Assembly: GCF_004798705.1 (NCBI RefSeq)
Contig: NZ_CP039290.1
Coordinates: 3,720,001 to 3,784,000 of the forward strand
Length of the DNA stretch: 64,000 nt
Reading direction: 5' to 3'
Origin: Arthrobacter sp. PAMC25564
GTDB taxonomy: Bacteria; Actinomycetota; Actinomycetes; Actinomycetales; Micrococcaceae
The notes beneath the pieces are model-generated. The model did no database searches and had not been told where the DNA came from. It saw nothing but the letters and a program-made list of their open reading frames with translations. Shown here piece after piece: positions 51,907-60,952 of this stretch. The translations under genes and the position numbers were made by a program. How positions within the stretch are numbered: position 1 is the stretch's first letter; every line of letters begins with the position of its first letter.

Positions 51907-52812
51907 CTATCTTAGCCCGGCGAAGAGGTCCGTTTCGGGCAGCTCCGTGGGGATCCGGGACTGGATCAGGGAGTAGTCTTCCCACGGCCAGATCCGGCGC
52001 TGCATCGCCGGGGAAACCGCGAAGAAGAATCCCTCCGGATCCACCTGGGTGCGGTGCGCCCGGAGCGCATCGTCGCGGGCTTCAAAGAAGTCCCCGCACT
52101 CGATCTGGGTGGTGGTGGGGTGCGTCGGCGCCGGAGGGGTGTGGCCTTCCGCATCCGCCTCCAGCCAGGTTGCCAGGCGTTCGGCATACGGGGACTGCAG
52201 CCCGGCTTCCTCCAGCGCGAAGTGCAGGGCACGGAAGCGGTCCGGGCTGAAAGCGCGGTCGTAGTACAGCTTGCCGGGCGCCCAGGGATCGCCCGTTCCC
52301 GGGTAGCGGGCGGGATCGGCGGCGGCTTCGAAGGCCTCCACTGCCACCCGGTGCGCCATGATGTGGTCCGGGTGCGGGTAGCCGCCGTTCTCGTCGTAGC
52401 TGAGGATCACGTGGGGCTTGAACCCGCGGACCAGCCTGACCAGGGGCGCGGCGGCCCGTTCCAGGGGCTGCACGGCGAAGGAGCCCGCCGGCAGGGGCGG
52501 CAAGGGATCGCCTTCCGGAAGTCCGGAATCCACAAAACCCAGCCAGCGCTGGCTGACGCCGAGGATCCGGGCCGCCCGGGTCATCTCCAGCCGGCGGGCC
52601 CCTGCCATGTCGCGCTTGGGGTGCGGTTCGCCTTCCATCGCAGGGTTCTGGATGTCACCGCGGGAGCCGTCGGTGCAGGTCGCCACCAGGACGTCGATGC
52701 CCGCGGCGGCATACATGGCCATCGTGGCGGCGCCCTTGCTGGATTCGTCGTCGGGATGAGCATGGACGGCCAGCAGTCGAAGCGGCACTGACGGGCTGGG
52801 GGACGCTGTCAT
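51907..52812 (-). CDS. mca: Mycothiol S-conjugate amidase
   Basis: Zinc amidase that splits mycothiol S-conjugates so that the mercapturic acid can be exported; central to detoxification in actinobacteria. 301 aa. Metal site AHPDDESSKGAA (H19, D22) and the later HPDHIMAH; CTDGSRGD is also conserved. Mca is favoured over MshB by length and by the neighbours DUF4307 (divergent) and greA, as in Mycobacterium. Its presence implies mycothiol as the main thiol. Confidence 0.94.
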   Translation of the reverse strand: MTASPSPSVPLRLLAVHAHPDDESSKGAATMAMYAAAGIDVLVATCTDGSRGDIQNPAMEGEPHPKRDMAGARRLEMTRAARILGVSQRWLGFVDSGLPEGDPLPPLPAGSFAVQPLERAAAPLVRLVRGFKPHVILSYDENGGYPHPDHIMAHRVAVEAFEAAADPARYPGTGDPWAPGKLYYDRAFSPDRFRALHFALEEAGLQSPYAERLATWLEADAEGHTPPAPTHPTTTQIECGDFFEARDDALRAHRTQVDPEGFFFAVSPAMQRRIWPWEDYSLIQSRIPTELPETDLFAGLR

Positions 52813-52952
52813 CGTGGGACGGCTCCTCTTTCTTCTGCAGGTTCGTTCGGCGGGTCTGAAAAAGCGGGCTGAAAAAGCGGTGCTGGCCAGGCCGGTGTGC
52901 CTTGCGGCCCGGCGGCGCGGAAATTAGCCCGTCCGATCCACACTAAACTGGA

Positions 52953-53414
52953 GTGGTGACTTCCGAGGATCAGCCTGCCGCGCCCGCACCGGCCCCTACC
53001 AGCCTAGCCAATCGTTACGGCGGTCAAAAGCGTGCCCTGACCGGCAAGGCCAAACGCGGCATCCTGATCGCCGCCCTCGTGGCCGTCATCGGACTCCTGG
53101 CCTGGCTCTCGATCTCGTCCGCGACTCCCGCGGTCAGCTTCAAGGACATCGGCTACAGCACCCCGGACGCCACGCTCGCGGAAATCGACTTCCAGGTGAC
53201 CAAGGACCCGGGAGCGGACGCCAAATGCGCCGTCAAGGCCCTCGATGACAGGTTCGCCGTCGTCGGCTGGAAAGTCCTGGATATCGGGCCCAATGCCGCC
53301 GGCTCGGGGGCGGACGGCGGCCGCACGAGCGTCCAGCGGGCGCTGGTGCGCACCGAATCGCAGGCCGTCTCCGGCGTCGTGGACAGCTGCTGGGTTCCGG
53401 ACGCGGCAAAGTAG
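52953..53414 (+). CDS. DUF4307 membrane-anchored protein
   Basis: About 153 aa, starting at GTG 52953 or the GTG right after it. One membrane helix (~37-56: GILIAALVAVIGLLAWL) and an extracellular beta domain (SFKDIGYSTPDATLAEIDFQV, cited in part; ends with a Cys in DSCWVP). Actinobacterial family of unknown function, regularly between mca and greA. Divergent from mca with ~140 bp between starts. Confidence 0.87.
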   Translation: MVTSEDQPAAPAPAPTSLANRYGGQKRALTGKAKRGILIAALVAVIGLLAWLSISSATPAVSFKDIGYSTPDATLAEIDFQVTKDPGADAKCAVKALDDRFAVVGWKVLDIGPNAAGSGADGGRTSVQRALVRTESQAVSGVVDSCWVPDAAK

Positions 53415-53479
53415 CCCATGGAGCACGGCACCAGCCGGCGGCGCCGGATAACGCGGTGTGACCCACGCCGCAGCGATCT

Positions 53480-53507
53480 TTGGTTTATCCACAGGATTGA
53501 CTACAAT
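53480..53507 (+). promoter_or_regulatory. Candidate greA promoter
   Basis: TTGGTT (53480-53485) and TACAAT (53502-53507) are 16 bp apart, a good sigma-A-type match about 100 bp before the greA start. Confidence 0.6.
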
Positions 53508-53604
53508 GGATCAATACCTTTCCCCCGCTGAGCTGGTTACTGAGTCTTAAAAGTGGCCACCGTGGCGGGGTCTTTGCTTGTTTGACCACAAAAAGGAGAA
53601 GTCC

Positions 53605-54099
53605 GTGTCTACCACCAACAGCGCAACTGCAGCTTGGCTTACCCAGGAAGCTTTTGACCGCCTGAAGGCAGAGCTGGACCACCTTTCCGGCCCTGGCCGC
53701 GCGGAAATCGTCCAGAAGATCGAGGCCGCCCGCCAGGAGGGCGACCTCAAGGAGAACGGTGGCTACCACGCCGCCAAGGAGGAGCAGGGCAAGATCGAAG
53801 CCCGTATCCGCCAGCTCACCGCACTGCTCCGGGACGCCCACGTCGGCGAGTCCCCCGCGGACGATGGAATCGTGGAGCCCGGAATGCTCGTCGTGGCCAG
53901 GATTGCCGGCGACGAAGAGACGTTCCTGCTCGGCTCCCGCGAAATCGCCGGGGATTCCGATCTCGACGTCTTCAGCGAGAAATCTCCCCTGGGCGCGGCC
54001 ATCGTCGGCCACAAGGAGGGCGAGTCGCTCAGCTACACCGCCCCGAACGGCAAGGTCATCACGGTCGAGATCATCTCCGCCAAGCCCTTCGCGGGCTGA
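53605..54099 (+). CDS. greA: Transcription elongation factor GreA
   Basis: Rescues stalled RNA polymerase by stimulating transcript cleavage. 164 aa from GTG 53605, preceded by AAAAGGAG at good spacing. The N-terminal coiled coil (~10-80) has LTQEAFDRLKAELDHL and the tip region RQEGDLKENGGYHAAKEEQ with its acidic residues; the C-terminal globular domain ends in VEIISAKPF. The first nine codons of the longer frame cover the ribosome site, so they are excluded. Confidence 0.97.
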   Translation: MSTTNSATAAWLTQEAFDRLKAELDHLSGPGRAEIVQKIEAARQEGDLKENGGYHAAKEEQGKIEARIRQLTALLRDAHVGESPADDGIVEPGMLVVARIAGDEETFLLGSREIAGDSDLDVFSEKSPLGAAIVGHKEGESLSYTAPNGKVITVEIISAKPFAG

Positions 54100-54124
54100 C
54101 ACCGGGATACAGCACACCGGAACC

Positions 54125-54165
54125 ACGACGCCGGCCCTCCCCTTCAGCGGGAGGGCCGGCGTCGT
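54125..54165. terminator. greA / rhomboid bidirectional terminator
   Basis: Perfect 17-bp arms 54125-54141 and 54149-54165 with a CTTCAGC loop between the convergent genes; CGTTGG follows. Confidence 0.85.
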
Positions 54166-54181
54166 CGTTGGTGGACTTCTT

Positions 54182-54805
54182 TTAGCGTCCGGCGCGCAGC
54201 TGCCCCGCCCGGCGGGTGCTCAGGAGCAGCGCCGCCACGACGCCGCCAGCAGCCCCGCCGAGGTGCGCCTGCCAGGAGACGAAGCCTGCCACTGTCGGCA
54301 GGATGCCGAAGAGGATGCCGCCGTAGGCCATGAACAACACTACGGCGAGCAGGATCTGCCACCAGCTGCGGTTGAAGAACCCCCGCACCAGCAGGAATGC
54401 GAAGAGCCCGAAGACCAGCCCGGAGGCGCCGACGGTGAGGTTCAGTCCGATCAGCCACACCGCCGCGCCGGATCCCAGCCAGCTGGACGCCAGCGCGGTG
54501 ACGAACACCCGCAGCCCGGAGAGAAACACCAGGAAGCCGAAGACCATCAGCGGCAGCGCATTGGAGAGCAGGTGCGCCAGGTTGGCGTGCAGCAGCGGGA
54601 ATGTCAGGATGTCCAGGATTCCGTCCAGGCTGCGCGGGCGCAGGCCGAACACGCCGTTCAGGGAGTGCAGCAGGACCGTATTGACGATCTCGATCACGAA
54701 AAGCAGCCCAACGAACGAGCCCACCACCAGCAGCCCCCGGCGGGCGCGGGCGGCCGGGGTGTCACCGGCGCGGGGCCGTTCACTCCGGAAGGCGTCCAGC
54801 ACCAT
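54182..54805 (-). CDS. Rhomboid intramembrane serine protease
   Basis: 207 aa, six membrane segments. Catalytic S128 in VGASGLVFG and H181 in WQAHLGGAAGG, and the HANLAHLLSN loop with the oxyanion His/Asn. Cuts membrane proteins within the bilayer; substrates unknown. Five bases separate it from the ilvA stop, so it is likely cotranscribed with ilvA and the permease gene. Confidence 0.93.
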   Translation of the reverse strand: MVLDAFRSERPRAGDTPAARARRGLLVVGSFVGLLFVIEIVNTVLLHSLNGVFGLRPRSLDGILDILTFPLLHANLAHLLSNALPLMVFGFLVFLSGLRVFVTALASSWLGSGAAVWLIGLNLTVGASGLVFGLFAFLLVRGFFNRSWWQILLAVVLFMAYGGILFGILPTVAGFVSWQAHLGGAAGGVVAALLLSTRRAGQLRAGR

Positions 54806-54810
54806 GGCCG

Positions 54811-56049
54811 CTAGTGCACCACAATCGGCTGGAAACCCTCGGCACGCAGCGCCGCGAGGACCTGCTCGCTGTGTTCGTGGCCCTTGGTTTCCAGGTTGAC
54901 CGTGATGGACACGTCACCCATGCTGATGGAGCCGCCCAGGCGGGTGTGGTCCAGCCCGGTGACGTTGGCGTCATTTTCGGCGATAATGCGGGCGATGGTG
55001 GCCAGCGAGCCCGGACGGTCGTCCAGCATCATCCGCACCGTCATGTAGCGGCCGGCGGCGGAGAGGCCCCGCTGGATGACTTTGAGCATCAGCATCGGGT
55101 CGATGTTGCCGCCCGAGAGGATCACGGCAACGGTCCCGGGGTTTTCGATCTTGCCTTCCATCAGGGCCGCGACGCCGACCGCACCAGCGGGCTCGACCAC
55201 CATCTTGGCGCGTTCCAGCAGGAAGATCAGGGCCCGGGCCAGGGCGTCTTCGCTGACGGTGACGACGTCGTCGACGAGTTCGCGGATGATGCTGAAGGGC
55301 AGCTGGCCCGGCCGTCCCACGGCGATGCCGTCGGCCATGGTGGATACGCGCTTGAGCGGGACGAGGGCGTCCGCGGCCAGCGACGGCGGGTAGGCGGCGG
55401 CGTTTTCGGCCTGCACCCCGATGATCCGGATTTCCCGGCCGAGTTCCTTCGCCCGTGCCTTGACGGCCACGGCGACGCCGGCGAGCAGGCCGCCGCCGCC
55501 GACGCCCATCAGGATGGTGTCGACGTTGGGGACCTGTTCGAGGATTTCGAGTCCGACCGTGCCCTGGCCTGCCACGATGTCCACGTCGTCGAAGGGGTGG
55601 ACGAAGACGGCGCCGGTTTCATCCGCGTAGCGTTTGGCCTCGGCGAGGGCCTCGTCGACGTTGTGCCCGTGCAGTACGACCTCGGCGCCATGGCTGCGGG
55701 TGGCGGCGAGCTTCGGCAGGGCGACGCCGAGCGGCATGTAGATGCGGGCCTTGATGCCCAGGCTCTTGGCGGCCACCGCTACGCCCTGGGCGTGGTTGCC
55801 GGCCGAGGCAGCGACGACACCGCGCTTCTTCTCCTCGGCGGTGAGCTTGGCCATCCGCACGTAGGCGCCGCGGACCTTGAAGGACCCGGCGCGCTGGAGG
55901 TTCTCGCATTTGAGGAACACCTCGCCGCCCACCATGGCGCCGAGGGCCCGCGAGGACTCGATCGGTGTCCGCGTAATGATCCCGTCGAGCAGCTTCTGCG
56001 CCTCCAGGACATCGTCCAGCGTGACGGGCAGGCTCTCAAGGGTATTCAC
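54811..56049 (-). CDS. ilvA: Threonine ammonia-lyase
   Basis: PLP enzyme that deaminates threonine to 2-oxobutyrate for isoleucine synthesis. 412 aa. PLP Lys K58 in AGSFKVRGAY, the Gly-rich phosphate loop GVGGGGLLAG and SAGNHAQGVA. A single C-terminal ACT-like domain (~330-412: TVRMMLDDRPGSLATI) suggests effector control. Other ilv genes are not in the window. Follows the AI-2E-type gene by 21 bp. Confidence 0.94.
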   Translation of the reverse strand: MNTLESLPVTLDDVLEAQKLLDGIITRTPIESSRALGAMVGGEVFLKCENLQRAGSFKVRGAYVRMAKLTAEEKKRGVVAASAGNHAQGVAVAAKSLGIKARIYMPLGVALPKLAATRSHGAEVVLHGHNVDEALAEAKRYADETGAVFVHPFDDVDIVAGQGTVGLEILEQVPNVDTILMGVGGGGLLAGVAVAVKARAKELGREIRIIGVQAENAAAYPPSLAADALVPLKRVSTMADGIAVGRPGQLPFSIIRELVDDVVTVSEDALARALIFLLERAKMVVEPAGAVGVAALMEGKIENPGTVAVILSGGNIDPMLMLKVIQRGLSAAGRYMTVRMMLDDRPGSLATIARIIAENDANVTGLDHTRLGGSISMGDVSITVNLETKGHEHSEQVLAALRAEGFQPIVVH

Positions 56050-56070
56050 GAACTGTTCTCCTTCGTCGGA

Positions 56071-57384
56071 TCAGGCTCCGGCGTCCCGTCCGGCATCGCC
56101 GCCCGGAACACCGTTATGGCGGGCGTCGCGGCGGCCGGGGGTGTCGCCCGGCACGTGGACGTCCATAAACGTGTTGTCTGCGCCGGTCCCGTCGGGTGCA
56201 GGGATGCCCTGGAGACGCGCGGTTGCCGGCACTTCCTCATGTTCCCACGTTCTGCCGGCAATATAGCGAATCGACGAGTTTGCTACGGCGAGGATCGGCA
56301 CCGAGAATAGCGCACCGGGGATTCCCGCCAGGTAGGATCCGGCGGCGACGGACAGGATCACGGCCACGGGGTGCAGTGCCACGGCCTTGCCCATCACGAG
56401 GGGCTGCAGGATGTGGCTCTCCAGCTGCTGCACGGCCAGCACGATGCCCAGCATGACCAGGGCGTTGACCGGCCCGTTGGCCACGAGGGCCAGCAGGACG
56501 GCGACGGCGCCGGTGACGAGGGCACCGACAATCGGGATGAAGGAGCCAAGGAACACCAGCACGCCGAGCGGAAGCGCCAGCGGCACTCCGATGATGGCGG
56601 CGCCCGCCCCGATGCCGACGGCGTCCACGAACGCGACAAACATCTGGATCCGCGCGTAGCTGACCATCGAGGCCCAGCCGCGGCGGCCGGCCCCGTAGGT
56701 GGCGGCCCGGGCCTTCCTGGGCAGCAGCCCGACGAGGAAGCCCCAGATCCGGCTGCCTTCGAGCAGGAAGAAGATCAGGACGAAGAGCGCCAGGACCAGG
56801 CCGGCGGCAAAGTGGCCTGCCGTGCTGCCGAAAGTCAGCGCCCCGCTGAGGATGCTGCTGCTGTTGTTCTGCAGCGCCGCGGTGGCGTCTTTGATGTACT
56901 GGTCGATCTGGGCGGCCGTCAGTTGCAGCGGGCCTTCGGACAGCCACGCCTGGACCTGCTGGACCCCGGCGAGCGCCTCGGACCAGAGTTCACCGAAGCC
57001 GGCCGCGAGTTGCCGGCCAACGAGCGACAGCGCGCCGGCGATCACGCCGATGAAGCCAAGGACAGTGATCGCGACGGCGAGGCCGTTCGGCACCCGGTGC
57101 CGGGCCAGCCACCGCGCCACGGGGCTCAGGAGCCCCGCGAGCAGGGCAGCGACCATAACGGGGATGATGAGGAAGCTGATCTTGCCCAGCAGCCAGATAA
57201 GCGTGCCGGCCACGAGGAGGATGAGCCCGATCCGCCAGGCCCAGGACGCCGCGATGCGGACGCCGTAGGGAATATCCTGATCGAGCTCACGGTCCGTCAG
57301 TACCCGCGCGGCCGGCGCCGGCGCGGCCACGGGCCCGCCGGAATCGATGCGGGTCCGTGGGGCGGCGTCCTCAGCTGGCATCAT
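56071..57384 (-). CDS. AI-2E family transporter (PerM-like permease)
   Basis: 437 aa from ATG 57384 (a second ATG follows at once). Eight or so membrane segments and the family pattern around LALFVLIFFLLEGSRIW and GVLVFLGSFIPIVGALVTG. Family members are named for TqsA but many move other substrates or Na+. The tail is hydrophilic with a DVHVPGD segment. The frame is open far upstream, across the 104-bp gap and into the epimerase gene, and that part is excluded. First gene of a likely permease-ilvA-rhomboid operon. Confidence 0.88.
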   Translation of the reverse strand: MMPAEDAAPRTRIDSGGPVAAPAPAARVLTDRELDQDIPYGVRIAASWAWRIGLILLVAGTLIWLLGKISFLIIPVMVAALLAGLLSPVARWLARHRVPNGLAVAITVLGFIGVIAGALSLVGRQLAAGFGELWSEALAGVQQVQAWLSEGPLQLTAAQIDQYIKDATAALQNNSSSILSGALTFGSTAGHFAAGLVLALFVLIFFLLEGSRIWGFLVGLLPRKARAATYGAGRRGWASMVSYARIQMFVAFVDAVGIGAGAAIIGVPLALPLGVLVFLGSFIPIVGALVTGAVAVLLALVANGPVNALVMLGIVLAVQQLESHILQPLVMGKAVALHPVAVILSVAAGSYLAGIPGALFSVPILAVANSSIRYIAGRTWEHEEVPATARLQGIPAPDGTGADNTFMDVHVPGDTPGRRDARHNGVPGGDAGRDAGA

Positions 57385-57488
57385 AGCCCCATGATTCCCC
57401 AGTACACCCCGAATGGGAAACCGATGGAAAACCGCTGGGAAGCGCACGGGAAACCGGCGCATCCCAGGGCAGATCCGCGCCCCTGGGC

Positions 57489-58445
57489 TTAGCCCAGCGA
57501 CGCGCTGATACCCCAATTCATGCTGAAGCTCTCCCCCGGCGCCAGCCAGCGCAGGCCCGCGCCGCTGTTGAAGGCGTTGGCCGGGCCGGTCATGGGCTCG
57601 ATGGCCACCGCCTTCGCGCGGCCCGGGAAGTTCGTTGTCACGAAGACGTGGACGTAGCCGCAGCTCCCGTCCTGCCAAAGGCTCACGCTCCGCCCGTCCG
57701 GCGCCCGGAGGGTGTGGCGGGCCACCCCGCCGTCGAAGTCCAGGTCGGTGTAGGCGGAATCGATCTCCAGCCCGGCCACCTTCCGGCCGCCCCGTAGGTC
57801 GAAGTCCCCGCTGACCGCCTCGGTGCTGCGCGGGATGAGCCGCCCGTCCGTCACGAGCCGGGTGCGGGCGCCCACGGTCACGGTCAGTTCCTCGCTGGGC
57901 ACCTCCCCCAGCCGGAGGTAGGGGTGGGAGCCCAGGACGAACGGCGCGGGCGTGCCGGAGTCGTTGACCAGGGTCTGCCGGACTGCCAGCCCCAGCTCGG
58001 CGCCCAGTTCGTAGCGGACCCGGTGCCGCAGCAGGAAGGGGTAGCCGTGCTGGGGGAAGATGGCAGCTTCCAGCGTCACGGCGAATTCGGATCGGGCCAC
58101 GGGTTCGTAGGAGGCGTTGCGCAGCAGCCCGTGGCTGGCGTTGTTCCGGGATACTTCGGTGATGTCCAGCTGCTGCTTCTTGCCGTCCAGGTGCCAGACC
58201 CCGTCTTCCACGCGGTTGGCCCAGGGCGCCAGTGTGATCCCGGCGGCGCCGGGCGCAATCTCCGAGTCACTGTAGCTCTCGGTCAGCGCGGTGCCGCCCC
58301 GGCTGTACAGCCGGAGGCCGGCGGCCAGTTCGGTGACGACGGCGCGGGCGTCTCCGCGCCGCAGCTCATACTGCCTGCCGGTGGCGCAGCGCCGCACTGA
58401 ATTATCGGGACTACCCGGAGTGCCGGGGGATTCGCTCAGATCCAT
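57489..58445 (-). CDS. Aldose 1-epimerase (galactose mutarotase)
   Basis: 318 aa from ATG 58445. Galactose-mutarotase fold with LAPWANRVEDG, NNASHGLLR (catalytic His), VLGSHPYLRLG and IEPMTGPANAFN with the terminal Glu/Asn region. Interconverts sugar anomers ahead of galactokinase. It is divergent from galK with 65 bp between starts, which supports a galactose role. Confidence 0.92.
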   Translation of the reverse strand: MDLSESPGTPGSPDNSVRRCATGRQYELRRGDARAVVTELAAGLRLYSRGGTALTESYSDSEIAPGAAGITLAPWANRVEDGVWHLDGKKQQLDITEVSRNNASHGLLRNASYEPVARSEFAVTLEAAIFPQHGYPFLLRHRVRYELGAELGLAVRQTLVNDSGTPAPFVLGSHPYLRLGEVPSEELTVTVGARTRLVTDGRLIPRSTEAVSGDFDLRGGRKVAGLEIDSAYTDLDFDGGVARHTLRAPDGRSVSLWQDGSCGYVHVFVTTNFPGRAKAVAIEPMTGPANAFNSGAGLRWLAPGESFSMNWGISASLG

Positions 58446-58510
58446 GGCACCACGGTACAGGGCGGCGGATAAGCTGGGGCATCCGTCACCCCCCAATGGG
58501 AAGGAACCGC

Positions 58511-59665
58511 ATGATCCTGGGCACCAATGAACTTGCGTCCCGGTTCGAGGGCGTGTTTGGCGTGGCCCCCGACGGCGTCTGGCAGGCGCCCGGCCGCGTG
58601 AACCTGATCGGCGAGCATACGGACTACAACGAAGGTTTCGTGCTGCCCTTCGCCATCGACAGGACGGCCCGGGTGGCCGTCCGCCTCCGCCCTGATTCCA
58701 CCCTCAGGATGCTGTCCACGTTCGGCAACCAGGGATTAACGACGGCGGATACGGGCGCCCTGGACCGCTCCACCGCGCGGGGCTGGACCAAGTATCCGCT
58801 GGGCGTCATCTGGGCGCTGCAGCAGCGGGGCCTTCCCATTCCCGGGCTGGACCTGCTGCTGGACTCCGATGTGCCCCGGGGCGCCGGGCTGGCCTCCTCG
58901 CATGCGATCCAATGCGCTGTGATCTCCGCCCTGAACACCCTCACCGCCGCCGGGCTGCGGGTTGAGGACATGGTCCTGGCCACCCAGCGGGCCGAGAATG
59001 AATTCGTCGGCGCCCCGACGGGCATCATGGACCAGTCCGCCTCGCTGCGGGCCACGCCGGGGCACGCCGTCTTCCTCGACTGCCGGGACCAGAGCGTCCG
59101 CCTGGTGCCGTTCGACGCCGAGGGCGCCGGTCTGGTCCTGCTGGTGATCGATACCAGGGTCTCGCATTCGCACGCCGAGGGCGGCTACGGCTCGCGGCGG
59201 GAATCCTGCGAACTCGGCGCCGAAGTGCTCGGCGTGAAGGCCCTGCGCGACGTCGGGATGGAGGACCTGGAAGAGGCCAGCGGGCTGCTGGACGCCGAGA
59301 CATTCCGCAGGGTCCGCCACGTCGTCACGGAGAACGACCGCGTGCTGCGGACCGTCGGTCTGCTCGAGGCCGCCGGTCCGGAGGCGATCGGCCCGCTGCT
59401 CGATGCCTCCCACGCCTCGATGCGGGACGATTTCGAGATCTCCTGCGCCGAGCTGGACCTTGCGGTGGACGCCGCCCGCTCCGGCGGCGCGATCGGTGCC
59501 CGCATGACCGGAGGCGGCTTCGGCGGCTCGGCAATCGCGCTGGCCCCGGCGGGCGCCGAACCGCAGGTCCGGGCCGCCGTCGAACGCGCCTTCGCGCAGG
59601 CCGGCTACGCGGCGCCGGACATCTTCAGCGTGCGCCCCGCGGCCGGGGCCATGCGGCTGGCGTAG
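58511..59665 (+). CDS. galK: Galactokinase
   Basis: GHMP kinase that makes galactose-1-phosphate. 384 aa from ATG 58511, with GGAAGGA seven bases upstream. Signature GRVNLIGEHTDYNEGFVLP (28-46), the ATP loop PRGAGLASSHA, MDQSASL and GARMTGGGFGGSAIAL. The longer frame from 58496 would start on top of the ribosome site. No galT in the window, so uridylyl transfer is encoded elsewhere. Confidence 0.95.
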   Translation: MILGTNELASRFEGVFGVAPDGVWQAPGRVNLIGEHTDYNEGFVLPFAIDRTARVAVRLRPDSTLRMLSTFGNQGLTTADTGALDRSTARGWTKYPLGVIWALQQRGLPIPGLDLLLDSDVPRGAGLASSHAIQCAVISALNTLTAAGLRVEDMVLATQRAENEFVGAPTGIMDQSASLRATPGHAVFLDCRDQSVRLVPFDAEGAGLVLLVIDTRVSHSHAEGGYGSRRESCELGAEVLGVKALRDVGMEDLEEASGLLDAETFRRVRHVVTENDRVLRTVGLLEAAGPEAIGPLLDASHASMRDDFEISCAELDLAVDAARSGGAIGARMTGGGFGGSAIALAPAGAEPQVRAAVERAFAQAGYAAPDIFSVRPAAGAMRLA

Positions 59666-59685
59666 CCGGAGCGTAGGCTGGGCGC

Positions 59686-60924
59686 ATGCCGGAAGCCGTC
59701 ATAGTTTCTACTGCCAGAAGCCCCATCGGACGGGCCTTCAAAGGCTCGCTCAAGGACGAGCGGCCCGATGACCTCGCCGCGGCCATGGTGGCGGCCGCCC
59801 TTGCCAAGCTTCCGTCTTTCGACGCGCAGGCGGGCCCCGGCCAGGGCCTGGACGACCTGTACCTGGGCTGCGCGGAACCGAGCGGCGAGGCCGGCTCCAA
59901 CATGGCCCGCGTGGTCACCATCCTGGCCGGACTGGACAACGTACCCGCCGCCACGATCAACCGCTTCTGCGCCTCGAGCCTGCAGACCCTCCGGATGGCG
60001 TTCCACGCCGTCAAGGCAGGGGAAGGGCAGGCCTTCCTAGCGGCGGGGGTGGAGTCAGTGTCGCGCTACCGGGACTGGGCCGGTGCCGGGGAAACCGACG
60101 CCGGCACCCACAACCCGCTCTTCGACGCAGCCGGGAAGCGCACCGCGGCCCGCGCGTCCTCGAACACCCCTTGGACCGACCCGCGGCTGGGCGCCCGGAT
60201 GCCGGACGTGTACATCGCCATGGGCCAGACGGCGGAGAATGTCGCCACGAGCCACGGCATCAGCCGCGCGGAGCAGGACGCCTGGGCCGTGCTCAGCCAG
60301 AACCGGACCGAAGCCGCCATCGCTTCCGGGTTCTACGCCCGCGAAATCACGCCGTACCGGAGGAAGGACGGCACCGTCGTCGACCGGGACGATTCCCCGC
60401 GGGCAGCTGTGACGCTCGGGTCGGTCAGTACGCTGCAGCCGGTGTTCCGGGCCGAAGGCACCGTGACGGCAGGCAATGCCTGCCCGCTCAACGACGGCGC
60501 GGCCGCCGTCGTCGTCATGAGCGACGCGCGGGCCCGCGAACTGGGGCTGGACCCGCTGGCGCGGATCGTCTGCACCGCAGTCAGCGCGCTGTCCCCCGAA
60601 CTGATGGGCATGGGGCCGGTCGAGGCCACCCGACGGGCGCTGCAACTAGCCGGGCTCAAGATCGGGGATATCGACCTCGTGGAGCTCAACGAGGCCTTCG
60701 CGGTCCAGGTCGTGGCGAGCGCACGGGAACTCGGCGTCGACCCGGAGAGGCTCAACGTCCACGGCGGGGCGATTGCGCTGGGGCACCCCTTCGGCATGAC
60801 CGGCGCCCGGATGACCACGACCCTGCTGAACGGGCTCCGGGAACGGGACGGACACCTGGGCCTCGCCACGCTGTGCGTCGGCGGCGGCCAGGGCATGGCG
60901 GTCATCCTGGAGCGGCTCAGCTGA
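59686..60924 (+). CDS. Acetyl-CoA acyltransferase (thiolase)
   Basis: 412 aa. Nucleophile C95 in NRFCASSLQT, the His in GGAIALGHPFGMTGAR and second Cys in LCVGGGQGMA. Either a beta-oxidation thiolase (3-ketoacyl-CoA) or an acetyl-CoA acetyltransferase; the sequence does not separate these by eye. No hydratase or acyl-CoA dehydrogenase gene is adjacent. Starts 20 bp after galK and converges with the Bax-inhibitor gene. Confidence 0.93.
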   Translation: MPEAVIVSTARSPIGRAFKGSLKDERPDDLAAAMVAAALAKLPSFDAQAGPGQGLDDLYLGCAEPSGEAGSNMARVVTILAGLDNVPAATINRFCASSLQTLRMAFHAVKAGEGQAFLAAGVESVSRYRDWAGAGETDAGTHNPLFDAAGKRTAARASSNTPWTDPRLGARMPDVYIAMGQTAENVATSHGISRAEQDAWAVLSQNRTEAAIASGFYAREITPYRRKDGTVVDRDDSPRAAVTLGSVSTLQPVFRAEGTVTAGNACPLNDGAAAVVVMSDARARELGLDPLARIVCTAVSALSPELMGMGPVEATRRALQLAGLKIGDIDLVELNEAFAVQVVASARELGVDPERLNVHGGAIALGHPFGMTGARMTTTLLNGLRERDGHLGLATLCVGGGQGMAVILERLS

Positions 60925-60952
60925 CGCTCCGCAGACCAGGGTGGCGCCGGGG

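Noticed and set aside
57385..57488. GGGAAACCG-like repeats between the permease and epimerase genes
   Set aside because: Three loose copies in 104 bp with irregular spacing; too weak to claim as a repeat element or operator.
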